A stretch of DNA of 64,000 nt from CALNYS01 sp942490855. Its GTDB lineage: Bacteria; Planctomycetota; Phycisphaerae; Phycisphaerales; UBA1924. Below the pieces are notes generated by a model. That model did not search any database. It was not told the origin of the DNA and saw only the letters and a list, made by a program, of their open reading frames with translations. Made by a program: the position numbers and the translations under genes. Below are positions 16,222-25,970 of the stretch, piece after piece. The stretch is from contig CALNYS010000004.1 of assembly GCA_942490855.1 (NCBI GenBank), forward strand, positions 1,456,541 through 1,520,540. The letters are read 5' to 3'. Position 1 is the stretch's first letter. The number at the start of each line of letters is the position of its first letter.

Positions 16222-17871
16222 TTAGCTGACCGTCCGGTCGATCTCTTCGAGCGCCGTGTGTCCCTTGACCGCGAGCTGCCAGCCGGACTGCTGGAGCGTG
16301 GTGAAGATGTCGCCCGCGATCGCTTCCTTCATGGCCTGGATGGTGGGCTTGTTGAGGACGACGTCGCGGAGCTCGTCGTTGAACTCGAGCATCTCGTAGA
16401 CGGCCTGGCGCCCGATGTAACCGGTTTTCAGGCAGCGTTCGCAGCCGACGGGTCCGTAGGTTTTGCTGACGCCCTGGGCGTAGCGCCCCATTTTGGTGGC
16501 GACGCCGGGCTTGAGGGCGATGGGCTGCTTGCACTCGGGGCAGAGCGAGCGGACGAGGCGCTGGGCGACGACGAGGTTCATCGAGTTGGCGACGAGGAAG
16601 GGTTCGACGCCGAGATCGAGGAGGCGGAAGATCGAGCTGATGGTGTCCTTGGCGTGGACGGTGGAGAAGACGAGGTGCCCGGTCATGGCGGCGCGCATCG
16701 CGGTGCGCGCGGTCTCTTCGTCGCGGATCTCGCCGACGAGGATGACGTCGGGGTCCTGCCTGAGGACGGAGCGGAGCAGGGCGTTGAAGTCCTTGCCGTG
16801 CTGGTCGTCGACGGGGATCTGGGTGACGCCGTCGAGGGCGTACTCGACGGGGTCTTCGATGGTGATGACGTTGCGCTGCTCGCGGTCGATGGCGCGCATG
16901 CAGTTGTAGAGCGTGGTGGTCTTGCCCGAGCCGGTGGGCCCGCTGACGAGGACCATGCCCTGCGAGGCGGCGCAGACGCCGCGGATGCGTTCGAGCATGT
17001 GGGGGGAGAGGCCGAGCTCGCCGAGGGCGCAGGGGGCGTTGCGGAGGTCGAGGACGCGGAGGACGAGCTTCTGCCCCTGCATGGCGGGGGTAAAGCTGGC
17101 GCGGTAATCGACGCGGCGGTCGCCGAAGCGGGCGGAGAAGTGCCCGTCCATGATGGCGTCGCGCCCGGTTTCCTTGATGTGGCACGCGGTGCGGATGAGC
17201 CCGAGCATGAGGCGGGCGACGTCGGGGGGGAGCTGGGCGATGGTGATCATCTGCCCGTCCACGCGCACGCGGATGACGGCGCTGGATTCTCTGGGCTCGA
17301 TGTGGATGTCCGTCGCGCGGGAGCGGGCGGCGAGGAGGAGGCTGAGCTTGACGGCCACGGCGCCGGGGGCCTTGCCCTGGAGCGCGGTGGATACCTGCCC
17401 CGAGGCGTCGATCACGTTGATCTTGTGGTGGTCGAGGGTGTGATCCTCGGGGAGCTGGTCGATGGTCTCGACGATGGTCTTGACCCACTCGCTGCTGGCG
17501 GCGGCTCCACCGGAGGGGGCCGATCGGGCCGGGCGGTCCGAGCCCAGGCGGGTGCGCATCAGCTCGCTGTTGGCGGGCTTTTGAACGACGCGGTAGCGGA
17601 ACTCGTGGGCGCCCACCTTGATGACGTCGCCGCTGGCGAGGACCTGGTCGCTGACTTTCTGGTCGTTGACGTTGGTGCCGTTGCGGCTGCCGAGGTCGCG
17701 GACGCGGAACACCCCCTTTGAGGCGGGTTCGACCACGCAGTGGTACCGGCTGGCGAGATCGTCCTCGAGCACGATGTCGTTGCTGGGGTGGCGTCCGATC
17801 TGGACGGCCCGGTCACGGAGCGCAACACGCCGGTCCTCAGCGTCCACGCTTTCGAGAAAGAAGTTCGCCAT
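16222..17871 (-). CDS. FHA domain fused to a GspE/PilB-type secretion or pilus ATPase
   Basis: The 549-residue protein opens with a forkhead-associated domain (residues about 1-97: IGRHPSND at 25-32, SRYH, and GSRNGTNVN at 61-69), which binds phosphothreonine peptides. A linker leads to a type II secretion / type IV pilus assembly ATPase: the RATDIHIEPRE block, Walker A GPTGSGKTTT at 311-320, ITIEDPVEY (Asp box), DPDVILVGEIRDEET (Walker B), the TGHLVFSTVHAKD His box and the zinc tetrad CPEC...CERC near 435-465. In relatives the N-terminal position is occupied by an MshEN/T2SSE_N domain; here FHA stands in its place. This suggests control of assembly by a Ser/Thr kinase; one is encoded at 37476. 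A prepilin is at 39651. The gene converges with the M23 gene. Confidence 0.9.
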   Translation of the reverse strand: MANFFLESVDAEDRRVALRDRAVQIGRHPSNDIVLEDDLASRYHCVVEPASKGVFRVRDLGSRNGTNVNDQKVSDQVLASGDVIKVGAHEFRYRVVQKPANSELMRTRLGSDRPARSAPSGGAAASSEWVKTIVETIDQLPEDHTLDHHKINVIDASGQVSTALQGKAPGAVAVKLSLLLAARSRATDIHIEPRESSAVIRVRVDGQMITIAQLPPDVARLMLGLIRTACHIKETGRDAIMDGHFSARFGDRRVDYRASFTPAMQGQKLVLRVLDLRNAPCALGELGLSPHMLERIRGVCAASQGMVLVSGPTGSGKTTTLYNCMRAIDREQRNVITIEDPVEYALDGVTQIPVDDQHGKDFNALLRSVLRQDPDVILVGEIRDEETARTAMRAAMTGHLVFSTVHAKDTISSIFRLLDLGVEPFLVANSMNLVVAQRLVRSLCPECKQPIALKPGVATKMGRYAQGVSKTYGPVGCERCLKTGYIGRQAVYEMLEFNDELRDVVLNKPTIQAMKEAIAGDIFTTLQQSGWQLAVKGHTALEEIDRTVS

Positions 17872-18250
17872 GGGGTGCAGGCTAACGGGAATCGGCGGGG
17901 GGACAAGGGAGGAGGGGCCTTTGCAGCCTCGTACGGCTGGTTGGGGGGCGTTGGGCTCGGCCGGCGGCGGCTCGTCCTGGGGCCGCGCGTCGATCCGGCC
18001 GATGCTGTCTGAGATGTGCGAGGTGACGGCGCACCCGGCTGTGGTTGTAAGTGTTGCATGGTTAATGAGATTTCAGCGTTTCGGGTGTGTATGTACGGTT
18101 GCGGGTAGTAACCCAAATAGGTGGTTCTAAGAAGACGCCGCGGGGCGTCAACTGTGGTTTGGGGTCGGGGCGTTCTTGGCTCTAGTCCAGTGTGCTGGAA
18201 GCCGACAGTCGTAGGGTGGCATCCGCGCTCGGCGCGAGATCGGCGGCACC
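17872..18250. other. Divergent intergenic region with AT-rich core
   Basis: This 379-base stretch separates the FHA-ATPase gene from the kinase gene at 18251. The segment 18040-18130 is clearly AT-richer than its surroundings. There is a perfect inverted repeat GACGCC-GCGG-GGCGTC at 18134-18149. No open frame here has a ribosome site. The only usable promoter I can propose is the minus-strand one listed separately. Confidence 0.5.
18124..18151 (-). promoter_or_regulatory. Candidate promoter toward the FHA-ATPase gene
   Basis: On the minus strand TTGACG and TAGAAC are separated by 16 bases. The spacer and -35 contain the inverted repeat at 18134-18149, so a bound regulator would block it. The leader would be about 245 bases long. 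Confidence 0.4.
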
Positions 18251-19303
18251 GTGGCCTACACGCCCAGCATCCTGCTCGTCGTCGATCCGAGTCGTGACAC
18301 GCTCGGCGCCCGGCTCGAGTCGCTGGGCGCGAGCGTCACCTCGGACGGCTTGCTTGCGGACAGTTCCTCGGCGCACGCGTGTGACGCGGTGGTGGCGGAC
18401 GCCGGCGCACTCGAGGCGGGGCGCACGGCGGCTGAACGCGCCGGCGGCGGGACGGCGTTGATCGCCCTGGTCAGCGACGCGCACGAGGAGCGCGCGTGCA
18501 TGAATGCCGGGGCGGAGGCGTGTGTCCGCTGCGACGCTGGCGACCACGGCGCTCGCTTGATCATGGAGATGCTCGCGCGCCGGCGTGCCGAGCGCCAGGC
18601 GCAGCGGGGCGCAGAGGAACTCGAGGAGTTCCTGTACGTGGCGTCGCACGATATGAACGCGCCATTGATCTCTGTGCTCGGCTACCTGACGCACACGCGG
18701 TTGGCGCTCGAGGCGGGCGATTCCGCGGGCGCGGGTGAGTTTGCGGCGCTCGCGGAACAGGAGGCGATGCGGCTTTCTGAACGGATCGAAGGGTTGCGTG
18801 CGCTCAGCCGAGTAACGCTCGGGCGGGAGCCCGCGACAGACCTGGATCTGGGTGAACTGACGGAACGCGCGTGGGCGATGGTGACCAGCCGGCGTGCGGG
18901 GGGGCGGGTCGAGCTGTGCGTTGAGCCGGGGCTCCCGACGCTGCGCGGGGAGGAGCACACGCTGCGGGCGCTGCTCGAAGCCCTGCTCGAAAACGCCTTC
19001 GTTCATGGGTGTGCGGGCGGGGGCGGGGCGGTGCGCGTCGGGTCGCACGAGCGCGAGGGCGAGACGGTGTTTACGGTCAGCGATCCGTCGGGGGAGCTCG
19101 ACGCGAAGCACCATGAACGGGTGTTCGGCTTGTTTATTCAGGTACGGAAAGAGACGGGGTGCGGGGTCGGGCTGGCGGTCGCCCGTCGCGCCGCTCAGTT
19201 GTACGGCGGGCGGGCGTGGATCGAGGCGGGGGAACCGGGCGGGTGCCGGGCGTGTTTCACGTTGCCGGGTTGTGTGTCGGGCGCGCGAGTCGTCGGGACG
19301 TAA
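18251..19303 (+). CDS. Histidine kinase with degenerate N-terminal receiver-like domain
   Basis: The 350-residue soluble protein starts at GTG 18251. Residues 1-105 look like a receiver fold (SILLVVDPSRD, then DAVVADAGAL and TALIALVSDAHEE), but the acidic pocket is incomplete and no clear phospho-Asp is present. A helical linker leads to the H-box YVASHDMNAPL with the phospho-His near residue 133. The ATPase domain follows: N-box EALLENAFVHG, a weak G1 box SDPSG, the F-box HHERVFGLF and G2 GCGVGLAVARR. The overall pattern is close to phytochrome-type and cyanobacterial kinases whose partners are Rcp1-like receivers, such as the one at 21828. There is no membrane segment, so the signal must be cytoplasmic. 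Confidence 0.82.
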   Translation: MAYTPSILLVVDPSRDTLGARLESLGASVTSDGLLADSSSAHACDAVVADAGALEAGRTAAERAGGGTALIALVSDAHEERACMNAGAEACVRCDAGDHGARLIMEMLARRRAERQAQRGAEELEEFLYVASHDMNAPLISVLGYLTHTRLALEAGDSAGAGEFAALAEQEAMRLSERIEGLRALSRVTLGREPATDLDLGELTERAWAMVTSRRAGGRVELCVEPGLPTLRGEEHTLRALLEALLENAFVHGCAGGGGAVRVGSHEREGETVFTVSDPSGELDAKHHERVFGLFIQVRKETGCGVGLAVARRAAQLYGGRAWIEAGEPGGCRACFTLPGCVSGARVVGT

Positions 19304-19387
19304 GAAGCGCTGCGCCCCCCGCGCGGGGTATTGGAATCTCATACCGCGGCACGGCGTTCTTTTCTTTTTGTGCGCTGCCTGTATTCG

Positions 19388-19416
19388 TTGCGGCTCTGTT
19401 GATCCGAAGATATGAT
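19388..19416 (+). promoter_or_regulatory. Promoter of the sensor-kinase operon
   Basis: TTGCGG (19388-19393) and TATGAT (19411-19416) are separated by 17 bases, about 33 bases before the GTG start at 19450. The surrounding DNA is AT-rich for this genome. Confidence 0.6.
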
Positions 19417-19449
19417 TGCTGGAATTAGTTTAAGAAAGTTAGGTGACCC

Positions 19450-21831
19450 GTGAGCGGTGCGGACTCGAGGCCGCGGCGTGAAGAGCTCGCCGCAGATAAT
19501 GCGAATACAGGGTGGCAGTGGTTCCCGAGCCGCTTGCGTACGCGGACGTCGTTCGCGTTTGTCACGCTTGTGTTACTCGCCCTTATTGCGGTGACTCTCT
19601 TCATTGCTCTCGCGGTCCGCGAGACGGTCCTCGATCGCGAGCTTGCGCTTCGCCAGGCGAGCACCGACATGGCCCTCAGCGCCCTCGGGTCGCACGCGCA
19701 TGGTGCACGCCAGGACGTCCTGGCGCTCGCGCGTTCTCCGGTCGCGAGCGATCTTCTGCGGGGTCGGATCGATCCCTCACTCGGGGGGGCGTACCCCCGG
19801 GGCGAGCAGGTGCTGATCGACCACATCTTGGGGATGGTGGAAACGAAATCCGCTTACCGACAGTGCCGGCTGATCGATGCCCAGGGTCTTGAGGCGTTGC
19901 GGATCGAGCGGGACGGTGAGCAGGGAACGGTGGACATCGTCGGCGGGGAGGACCTTCAAGACAAAGGGCTCCGCGACTATGTCCGGGAGACGCTCGCCCT
20001 CGAGGAGGGCGAGGTGTACGTCAGCGCGATCGAGCTCAACCGGGAGTTCGGGCGGGTCGAGGACCCGTCCTGGCCCGTCCTCCGGATCGCGAGCCCGATC
20101 TGGAGCGAGTCGCTCGATCGGGCGGTGGGGCTCGTGATCCTGAACGTGGACATGACCTCCGCGTTTGCCGAGCTGCGCCAGGTGGCGGTGCACGGGCAAC
20201 GGCTGTTCCTTGTCAACGAGCGGGGTGAGTTCCTGCTGCACCCGGATCGCGAGCGGGAGTTCGGGTTCGAGTACGGGCGCCCGCTCGGTGTCGAGGACGA
20301 GTTCCACACGCCGCTGCGCGACCTGCGCACCGCGCAGATCGACGGCGCGGACTACATCTTTACGCTCTCGCGCGGGCAGCTCGCCTCGGGCCCGCGGGTC
20401 ACGCTGCTCATCGCGCACCTGTCGGAATCGGTCCTCGCGCCGGCGGCGGTGGTGGTGCGGGCGAGCGCGATCGCCGCGATCCCGGTGCTGCTCGCGAGCC
20501 TGGTGGTCGCGCTGTTGCTCTCGCGGTCGCTCGCGCGTCCGATCGAAGCGCTGACCGCCGCGGCGCGCTCGCGTTCGGGCAGCGACCGGTTCGCGGTCCC
20601 GCCCGGGAGCAGCGAGGAGATCGTCGTCCTCTCTGAAGCGCTCAGCCAGATGATGGAGGAGGTCGCCGCGAACGCGTCGTCGCTCAAGCGCGAGATCGGC
20701 GAACGCCAGCTCGCCGAGGAGCGGTTCCGGCGCGCGGTCGAGGGCTCGCCCAACGGGATCCTGCTCACGGACGCCGCGGGGACGATCATGCTCGTGAACG
20801 CGGAGATCGAGCGGCTCTTCGGGTTCGACCGGAACGAGCTGCTCGGGCAGTCGGTCGAGTGCCTGATCCCGCCGTCGATGCACGCGAAGCACGAGGAGCA
20901 CCGCGCCGCGTTCCACGCGAAGCCGACGCAGCGGCAGATGGGGGAGGGGCGCGATCTCTTCGGGGTGCGCAAGGACGGCGAGCTCGTCCCGGTCGAGATC
21001 GGGCTCAACCCGCTCGACACCCCCGAGGGCGTCATGGTCCTGGCGACGATCGTGGACATCACCGAGCAGCGCAAGGCCAAGGACCGGCTGAGCTCCTACG
21101 CGGCCCGCCTCGAGCAGAGCAACGCCGAGCTCGAACGGTTCGCGTACGTCGTGTCGCACGACCTCAAGTCGCCCCTGCGCGGGATGGCGAACGTCGCGTG
21201 CTGGCTCCTTGACGATCTCGAGAAGATCGTTGACGAGGAGGCCCGCGAGAATCTGTCCTTGATGGTGGATCGCGCCGACCGGCTGACCCGGCTCATCGAC
21301 GGGATCCTGCAGTACTCCCGCGTCACGCGCCAGGCGATCGACCCGAAACCGCTCGACAGCGGGGCGGTCATCGCGGGGGTGATCGAGTCGCTGGACCACT
21401 CCGACGAGGTCAGCGTCCGGACCGAGGGGGCGTTCCCGGAGATCGTCTACGACGAGACGCAGTTCCAGCAGGTGCTGCTGAACCTGATCGACAACGCGAT
21501 CCGTCACTCGGCCCGCCCCGCGGGCGAGGTCGTCATCTCGTGCGAGGAAGTTGACACGGCCTGGAGGTTTTCCGTGCGAGACAACGGCGAAGGCATCGAG
21601 AAGCGCCACTTCGAGCGCATCTTCGGTTTGTTCCAGACGCTCTCGACGAGCTCCGAGGGACGGGCGGCGGGCATCGGGCTCACGATCGTCAAGCGGATCG
21701 TCGAACGAAACGGCGGCGAGGTCGAGGTGCGCTCGCTCGTGGGCAAGGGCGCCGAGTTCCGGTTCTCGGTCCCCTTCGCGGCGCCGGTCTCGAACGTGCA
21801 CGCGATCCTGGCCGCAGGGAGCACGACATGA
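19450..21831 (+). CDS. Membrane sensor kinase: Cache-HAMP-PAS-HisKA-HATPase
   Basis: The 793-residue protein has a membrane segment at about 33-55, a large extracytoplasmic double-Cache-like region (about 56-330) and a second membrane segment at about 333-355. A HAMP linker follows (SRSLARPIEALTAAAR...EEIVVLSEALSQM). The PAS domain spans about 427-540 (VEGSPNGILLTDAAGTIML, ERLFGFDRNELLGQ, ATIVDITEQR). HisKA has the phospho-His in VVSHDLKSPLRG near 569. HATPase shows LLNLIDNAIRHS, DNGEGIEKRHFERIFGLFQT and GIGLTIVKRIVERNGG. It thus senses an external ligand. The GTG start follows AGGTGA, which is a weak ribosome site. The stop overlaps the start of the receiver gene (ATGA), so that receiver is the likely phosphate acceptor. 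Confidence 0.92.
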   Translation: MSGADSRPRREELAADNANTGWQWFPSRLRTRTSFAFVTLVLLALIAVTLFIALAVRETVLDRELALRQASTDMALSALGSHAHGARQDVLALARSPVASDLLRGRIDPSLGGAYPRGEQVLIDHILGMVETKSAYRQCRLIDAQGLEALRIERDGEQGTVDIVGGEDLQDKGLRDYVRETLALEEGEVYVSAIELNREFGRVEDPSWPVLRIASPIWSESLDRAVGLVILNVDMTSAFAELRQVAVHGQRLFLVNERGEFLLHPDREREFGFEYGRPLGVEDEFHTPLRDLRTAQIDGADYIFTLSRGQLASGPRVTLLIAHLSESVLAPAAVVVRASAIAAIPVLLASLVVALLLSRSLARPIEALTAAARSRSGSDRFAVPPGSSEEIVVLSEALSQMMEEVAANASSLKREIGERQLAEERFRRAVEGSPNGILLTDAAGTIMLVNAEIERLFGFDRNELLGQSVECLIPPSMHAKHEEHRAAFHAKPTQRQMGEGRDLFGVRKDGELVPVEIGLNPLDTPEGVMVLATIVDITEQRKAKDRLSSYAARLEQSNAELERFAYVVSHDLKSPLRGMANVACWLLDDLEKIVDEEARENLSLMVDRADRLTRLIDGILQYSRVTRQAIDPKPLDSGAVIAGVIESLDHSDEVSVRTEGAFPEIVYDETQFQQVLLNLIDNAIRHSARPAGEVVISCEEVDTAWRFSVRDNGEGIEKRHFERIFGLFQTLSTSSEGRAAGIGLTIVKRIVERNGGEVEVRSLVGKGAEFRFSVPFAAPVSNVHAILAAGSTT

Positions 21832-22271
21832 GTGAGATGCTGACGAGCACCGAGCCGGTGCTGCTGGTTGAGGACGACCTGCTGGACGTCAAGAGCGTGC
21901 GCCGCGCGTTCAAGATGAACGGGGTGACGAACCCGCTGCACGTGGCGACCAACGGCGAGGAGGCGCTGGAGTACCTCCGCTCGCGCGTGAGCGAGGCGAG
22001 CGATGGCGAGCCGTCGTTCCCGCGGCTGATCCTGCTGGACATCAACATGCCCGTGATGAACGGGCTTGAGTTTCTCGTTGCGTACAAGAGCGACGACGCG
22101 TTCAAGCACATCCCGGCGGTCGTGCTGACGACCTCGACCGAGGAGCACGACCGGCTGGAGTCGTACCGCAACGGGATCGCTGGGTACATCGTCAAGCCTG
22201 TGGACTTTGAGGCCTTCCGTGAAGCGATCCGGCGCTTCGATCGGTACTGGGCCATTTGTGAGTTGCCATAA
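21828..22271 (+). CDS. Single-domain response regulator (Rcp1-like)
   Basis: The 147-residue protein is a receiver domain alone: acidic pair in VLLVEDDLLD, phospho-Asp in LILLDINMPVMNG, switch Thr in VVLTTST and Lys in IVKPVD. The insertion before beta-3 and the GLEFL motif are typical of Rcp1, the partner of phytochrome-like kinases. There is no output domain, so it works as a phosphate shuttle or by protein contact. The ATG overlaps the stop of the sensor kinase, and the CheB-CheR hybrid begins 11 bases after its end. Confidence 0.92.
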   Translation: MSEMLTSTEPVLLVEDDLLDVKSVRRAFKMNGVTNPLHVATNGEEALEYLRSRVSEASDGEPSFPRLILLDINMPVMNGLEFLVAYKSDDAFKHIPAVVLTTSTEEHDRLESYRNGIAGYIVKPVDFEAFREAIRRFDRYWAICELP

Positions 22272-22282
22272 GGGGATCTGGT

Positions 22283-25200
22283 ATGCCCAAGCGCGAGACC
22301 GAACAGGACGACACGCCCCGAACACTCGAAGGCGCACCGGGAGCGCCCGAGAGGACGGGCGCACGGCCCAAGTACGTGGTCTGTGTCGGCGCGTCCGCGG
22401 GCGGGCTCGAGCCGGTGCAGCAGTACTTCGGCGAGATGCCCAACGACACGGGCGCCGCGTTCGTGCTCGTGCTGCACCTCTCGCCCGACTTCAAGTCGAT
22501 GATGCCTGAGCTGCTCGCGAAGCACACCACGATGCCCGTGGCGACGGTCGAGCAGGACACGGAGCTGACGCCGAACGCGATCCACCTCATCCCGCCGAGG
22601 AAGAACATGGTGATCTCGGAGGGGCGGCTGCGCCTCACGGATCAGGACCGCGCGCCGGGGCACGCGGTGAACTCGCCGATCGACATCTTCCTTCAGTCGC
22701 TCGCGGAAGACCGGGGCCCGAACGGCATCGGCGTGATCCTGTCGGGCACGGGCAGCGACGGGTCCCGCGGGATCGAGAACCTCAAGGATTCGGGCGGGTT
22801 CGTGCTCGTCCAGGACCCGGGCTCGGCGAAGTTCGACGGGATGCCCGTCAGCGCAATGCTCACGCGCATCGTGGACCACTGCGCCGAACCGAAGAAGCTC
22901 GCGACGATCACCGCCGACCTGATCCTGCGCCGGATGCCGGGCGTCGAGAACCTCTCGGAGGACCCCGAGCGGCTGGACGATCACGCGCTCGCGGTGGTCG
23001 AGACGCTCAAGCACGTGACCGCGGTGGACTACCGGTACTGCCGCGAGTCGATGCTGATGCGGCGCGTCAGGCGACGCATGGCGCTGATCGGCTCGGCGAC
23101 GGTGCCCGACTACATCGAGTACCTGCGCACCAACACCGAGGAGGTGCGCCGTCTGGGCGAGGACCTGCTCATCGGTGTGACCTCGTTCTTCCGCGACCCG
23201 CTGGCGTTCGAGTCGCTCAAGCGCCACGTGTCGCGCCAGATCGCCAGCCGCACGCTCTCGGACCCGTTCCGGGTGTGGGTGCCCGCGTGCTCGACGGGGC
23301 AGGAGGCGTACTCGATCGCCATGATGCTGACCGAGGCGATGGAGGCGACGGGGCGCCAGCTGCAGGTGAAGATCTTCGCGACCGACCTCGATCAGGACTC
23401 GCTCGCGACCGCCAGCACCGCCGTCTACAGCGCGGCGGCGACGCAGGACATGAGCTCGGCGAGGCTGGCGCAGTATTTCATCGCCACCGACGGCGCGTTC
23501 AAGGTGCGCCAGTCGCTGCGGGACATGGTCATCTTCGCGCGCCAGGACATCGTCGCCGACCCGCCCTTTACCAAGATCGACCTCGTCAGCTGCCGCAATT
23601 TCCTGATCTACGCGAAGACGCCGGCGCAGGAGCACGTCCTGAGCAAGCTGCACTTTGCGCTGCGGGTCGGTGGGACGCTGTTCCTCGGCTCGGGGGAGTC
23701 GCTCGGGAAGCTGGACGCGGAGTTCGAGACCCAGGACCTCTCCGCGAAGGTCTACAAGAAGACGCGCGAGGCGAACCTGCACCTCTCGCGCGCGAGGTTC
23801 GGGCCCGCGCCCCACACGTCGATGATGCACGTTCCCGAGACCAAGCGGTCGGGGAGCGACGGCTCGGGCGTCCTGCGCGCGGTCGCCGAGACGCTGGCGT
23901 CGGTCGACAACCGGACGGTCGCGCTGCTCGACAGCGACGGGACGCTCCTTGACGTCATCGACGACCCGCTCAAGGTGTTCCGGGTGTCCAAGGGGAACCC
24001 CACGACGGACACGATGCGCCTCGTCGGCGAGCACGTCGCGACCGCGATCGCGACGGGGCTCCACCGCCTGCGCGCCGGCGAGAACGAGGTGGTCTACGCG
24101 GTCATCGACGACCAGCCCGACGACATCGGGCGCCTCAACGTGCGCTTGCGTTCGGCTCAGGCGGGCCATGGCGGCGCGCCGCTCGTGCTGTTCATCGTAG
24201 ACGCCGCGAGCGACCAGTCGGCGTTCATCGAGCCTACGGAGTCCGACGAAACCTCCGCGCGACAGATCACGCAGCTCAAAGCCGAGCTCCTCCAGACGCG
24301 CGAGAGCTTGCAGGCGAGCATCGAGGAACTGCAGACGTCCAACGAGGAGCAGCAGTCCACCAACGAGGAGTTGGTCGCCGCGAACGAGGAGATGCAGTCC
24401 ACGAACGAGGAGCTCCTCTCGGTCAACGAGGAGCTCTCGACGGTGAACCTCGAGTACCAGAAGAGCAACAAGCAGCTCGAGATCCTGGCCGCCGACCTCG
24501 ACAACCTCCTCACGAGCACCAAGATCGGGACGATCTTCCTCGACAACCAGCTGCTCATCCGCAAGTTCACCCCGACGGTCTGCGGAATCATCAAGCTGGT
24601 CGAGCACGACATCGGGCGCTCGATCGATCACTTCAAGCAGCACCTGCCCCCCAGCCTCCCGGCGTTGATCAACGACGTCGTCGATACCGGCGTCCCGTCA
24701 GAAGAAGAGTTCCGCGGGCCCGACGAGCGCTGGTACCTCGTGCGCGTGCTCCCGTACATCGGGAGCGACCACGTGCGCACCGGCGTGCTGCTGACGTTCG
24801 TCGACGTCGCCGCGCTCAAGAACGCCGAAGAGACCATGCGGATGATGAACGAGGGGCTCGCGTCGGCCAACCGGCTGCTCTCGGAGCAGCGCGAGGAACT
24901 CGAGGACCTGTTCTCTATCGTCGCCCACGATCTCAAACGCCCCGTGCTCTCGCTCGACGGGCTGCTGAAGCTCGCCGACAACGGCACCGAGGAAGAGCGG
25001 CGAGAGCGCATCGGGCGAGCGATCGAAGAGGTCGCGCGGATGCGCCGGATGCTCGTGGATCTCGAGCAGATGGCCGCCGTGACCCGGCGTCAGGTGAACT
25101 ACGCGACGGTCGACGTGAAGGCGTGGCTGACCAAGCTCGTGGACCGGTTCCAGGACCGCGCGACGGAGAAGGGCGTCAGGCTCAACTGCATGTGCGACCA

Positions 25201-25954
25201 GCGCACGGCGCACCTGCCGCTCGCGGCGGTCGAGGAGATCGCGATCAACCTCATCGAGAACGCGATGAAGTACGGGTGCACCGAGACGGACCCGCAGATC
25301 GATATCTCCTGCGAGCTCATCGGGCGGCACTTCCGGCTCGCCGTCCGCGACAACGGCAAGGGGATCGCGCCGCACAACCACGACAAGATCTTCGAGCCCT
25401 TCCGCCGCCTCGACGCCGACCTCGCCGACGGATCGGGGATCGGGCTCGTCGCGGTGCGCCGCATGCTCAACCGCGTCGGCGGCTCGGTCGAACTCGACTC
25501 CGACGTCGGGCAGGGCGCGAAGTTCGCGGTGAGCGTCCCGGTCGAGGGGCGCCCGGTCGAGCGAGGGATCCTCCGCGTCCTCGTCGTCGAGGACGACCCG
25601 CTGGACGTCAAAATCACGCTCCGTTACCTCGGCTCCGAGCACAAGGCGACCGTGGTGCGATCGCTGGCCGAGGCGATCGACCGTGTCGAGAAAGAGCCCT
25701 TCGACCTGGTCCTGCTCGACCTCTCGCTGGAAGACGGGCACGGGTTCCGCCTGGTGGCCCGTCTCAACGAGCTGCACCTGGACATCCCGGTCGTTGTCCT
25801 CAGCGGGCAGGCCGAGGGGATCGCCCAGGAGGCGATGCTGACCAGCGTGAGCGGTTTTATCGAGAAGGGCGACCTCTCCAGCGAGATTCTGCATAAGCGC
25901 ATAGCCGAGGCGATCGAGCACATCGAGGAAGGCGCTGCAACAAGCCCCGTCTGA
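22283..25954 (+). CDS. CheB-CheR-PAS-histidine kinase-receiver hybrid
   Basis: The 1223-residue multidomain protein has in order: a CheB methylesterase-like domain (about 30-205; Ser38 in GASAGG, His in VLHLSPDFKSMM, Asp in SGTGSDGSRG); a CheR methyltransferase (about 230-495; VTSFFRDPLAF, WVPACSTGQEAYS, IFATDLDQDSL, CRNFLIY); a PAS-like region; a long coiled coil of NEE-rich heptads (about 663-735); a PAS domain (about 740-850); HisKA (H-box SIVAHDLKRP near 881); HATPase (ENAMKYGC, DNGKGIAP, GIGLVAVRRML); and a C-terminal receiver (LVVEDDPLDVK, LVLLDLSLEDGHG). Such hybrids are known outside classical chemotaxis. No methyl-accepting receptor or CheA is in the window, so what it methylates, if anything, is open. 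Catalytic residues look intact. Confidence 0.93.
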   Translation: MPKRETEQDDTPRTLEGAPGAPERTGARPKYVVCVGASAGGLEPVQQYFGEMPNDTGAAFVLVLHLSPDFKSMMPELLAKHTTMPVATVEQDTELTPNAIHLIPPRKNMVISEGRLRLTDQDRAPGHAVNSPIDIFLQSLAEDRGPNGIGVILSGTGSDGSRGIENLKDSGGFVLVQDPGSAKFDGMPVSAMLTRIVDHCAEPKKLATITADLILRRMPGVENLSEDPERLDDHALAVVETLKHVTAVDYRYCRESMLMRRVRRRMALIGSATVPDYIEYLRTNTEEVRRLGEDLLIGVTSFFRDPLAFESLKRHVSRQIASRTLSDPFRVWVPACSTGQEAYSIAMMLTEAMEATGRQLQVKIFATDLDQDSLATASTAVYSAAATQDMSSARLAQYFIATDGAFKVRQSLRDMVIFARQDIVADPPFTKIDLVSCRNFLIYAKTPAQEHVLSKLHFALRVGGTLFLGSGESLGKLDAEFETQDLSAKVYKKTREANLHLSRARFGPAPHTSMMHVPETKRSGSDGSGVLRAVAETLASVDNRTVALLDSDGTLLDVIDDPLKVFRVSKGNPTTDTMRLVGEHVATAIATGLHRLRAGENEVVYAVIDDQPDDIGRLNVRLRSAQAGHGGAPLVLFIVDAASDQSAFIEPTESDETSARQITQLKAELLQTRESLQASIEELQTSNEEQQSTNEELVAANEEMQSTNEELLSVNEELSTVNLEYQKSNKQLEILAADLDNLLTSTKIGTIFLDNQLLIRKFTPTVCGIIKLVEHDIGRSIDHFKQHLPPSLPALINDVVDTGVPSEEEFRGPDERWYLVRVLPYIGSDHVRTGVLLTFVDVAALKNAEETMRMMNEGLASANRLLSEQREELEDLFSIVAHDLKRPVLSLDGLLKLADNGTEEERRERIGRAIEEVARMRRMLVDLEQMAAVTRRQVNYATVDVKAWLTKLVDRFQDRATEKGVRLNCMCDQRTAHLPLAAVEEIAINLIENAMKYGCTETDPQIDISCELIGRHFRLAVRDNGKGIAPHNHDKIFEPFRRLDADLADGSGIGLVAVRRMLNRVGGSVELDSDVGQGAKFAVSVPVEGRPVERGILRVLVVEDDPLDVKITLRYLGSEHKATVVRSLAEAIDRVEKEPFDLVLLDLSLEDGHGFRLVARLNELHLDIPVVVLSGQAEGIAQEAMLTSVSGFIEKGDLSSEILHKRIAEAIEHIEEGAATSPV

Positions 25955-25970
25955 CAGTACGATTCTGGGG

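Noticed and set aside
24290..24480. Repetitive DNA in the CheB-CheR hybrid as a tandem repeat array
   Set aside because: The periodicity is the heptad NEE pattern of a coiled coil and is not a DNA-level tandem repeat.
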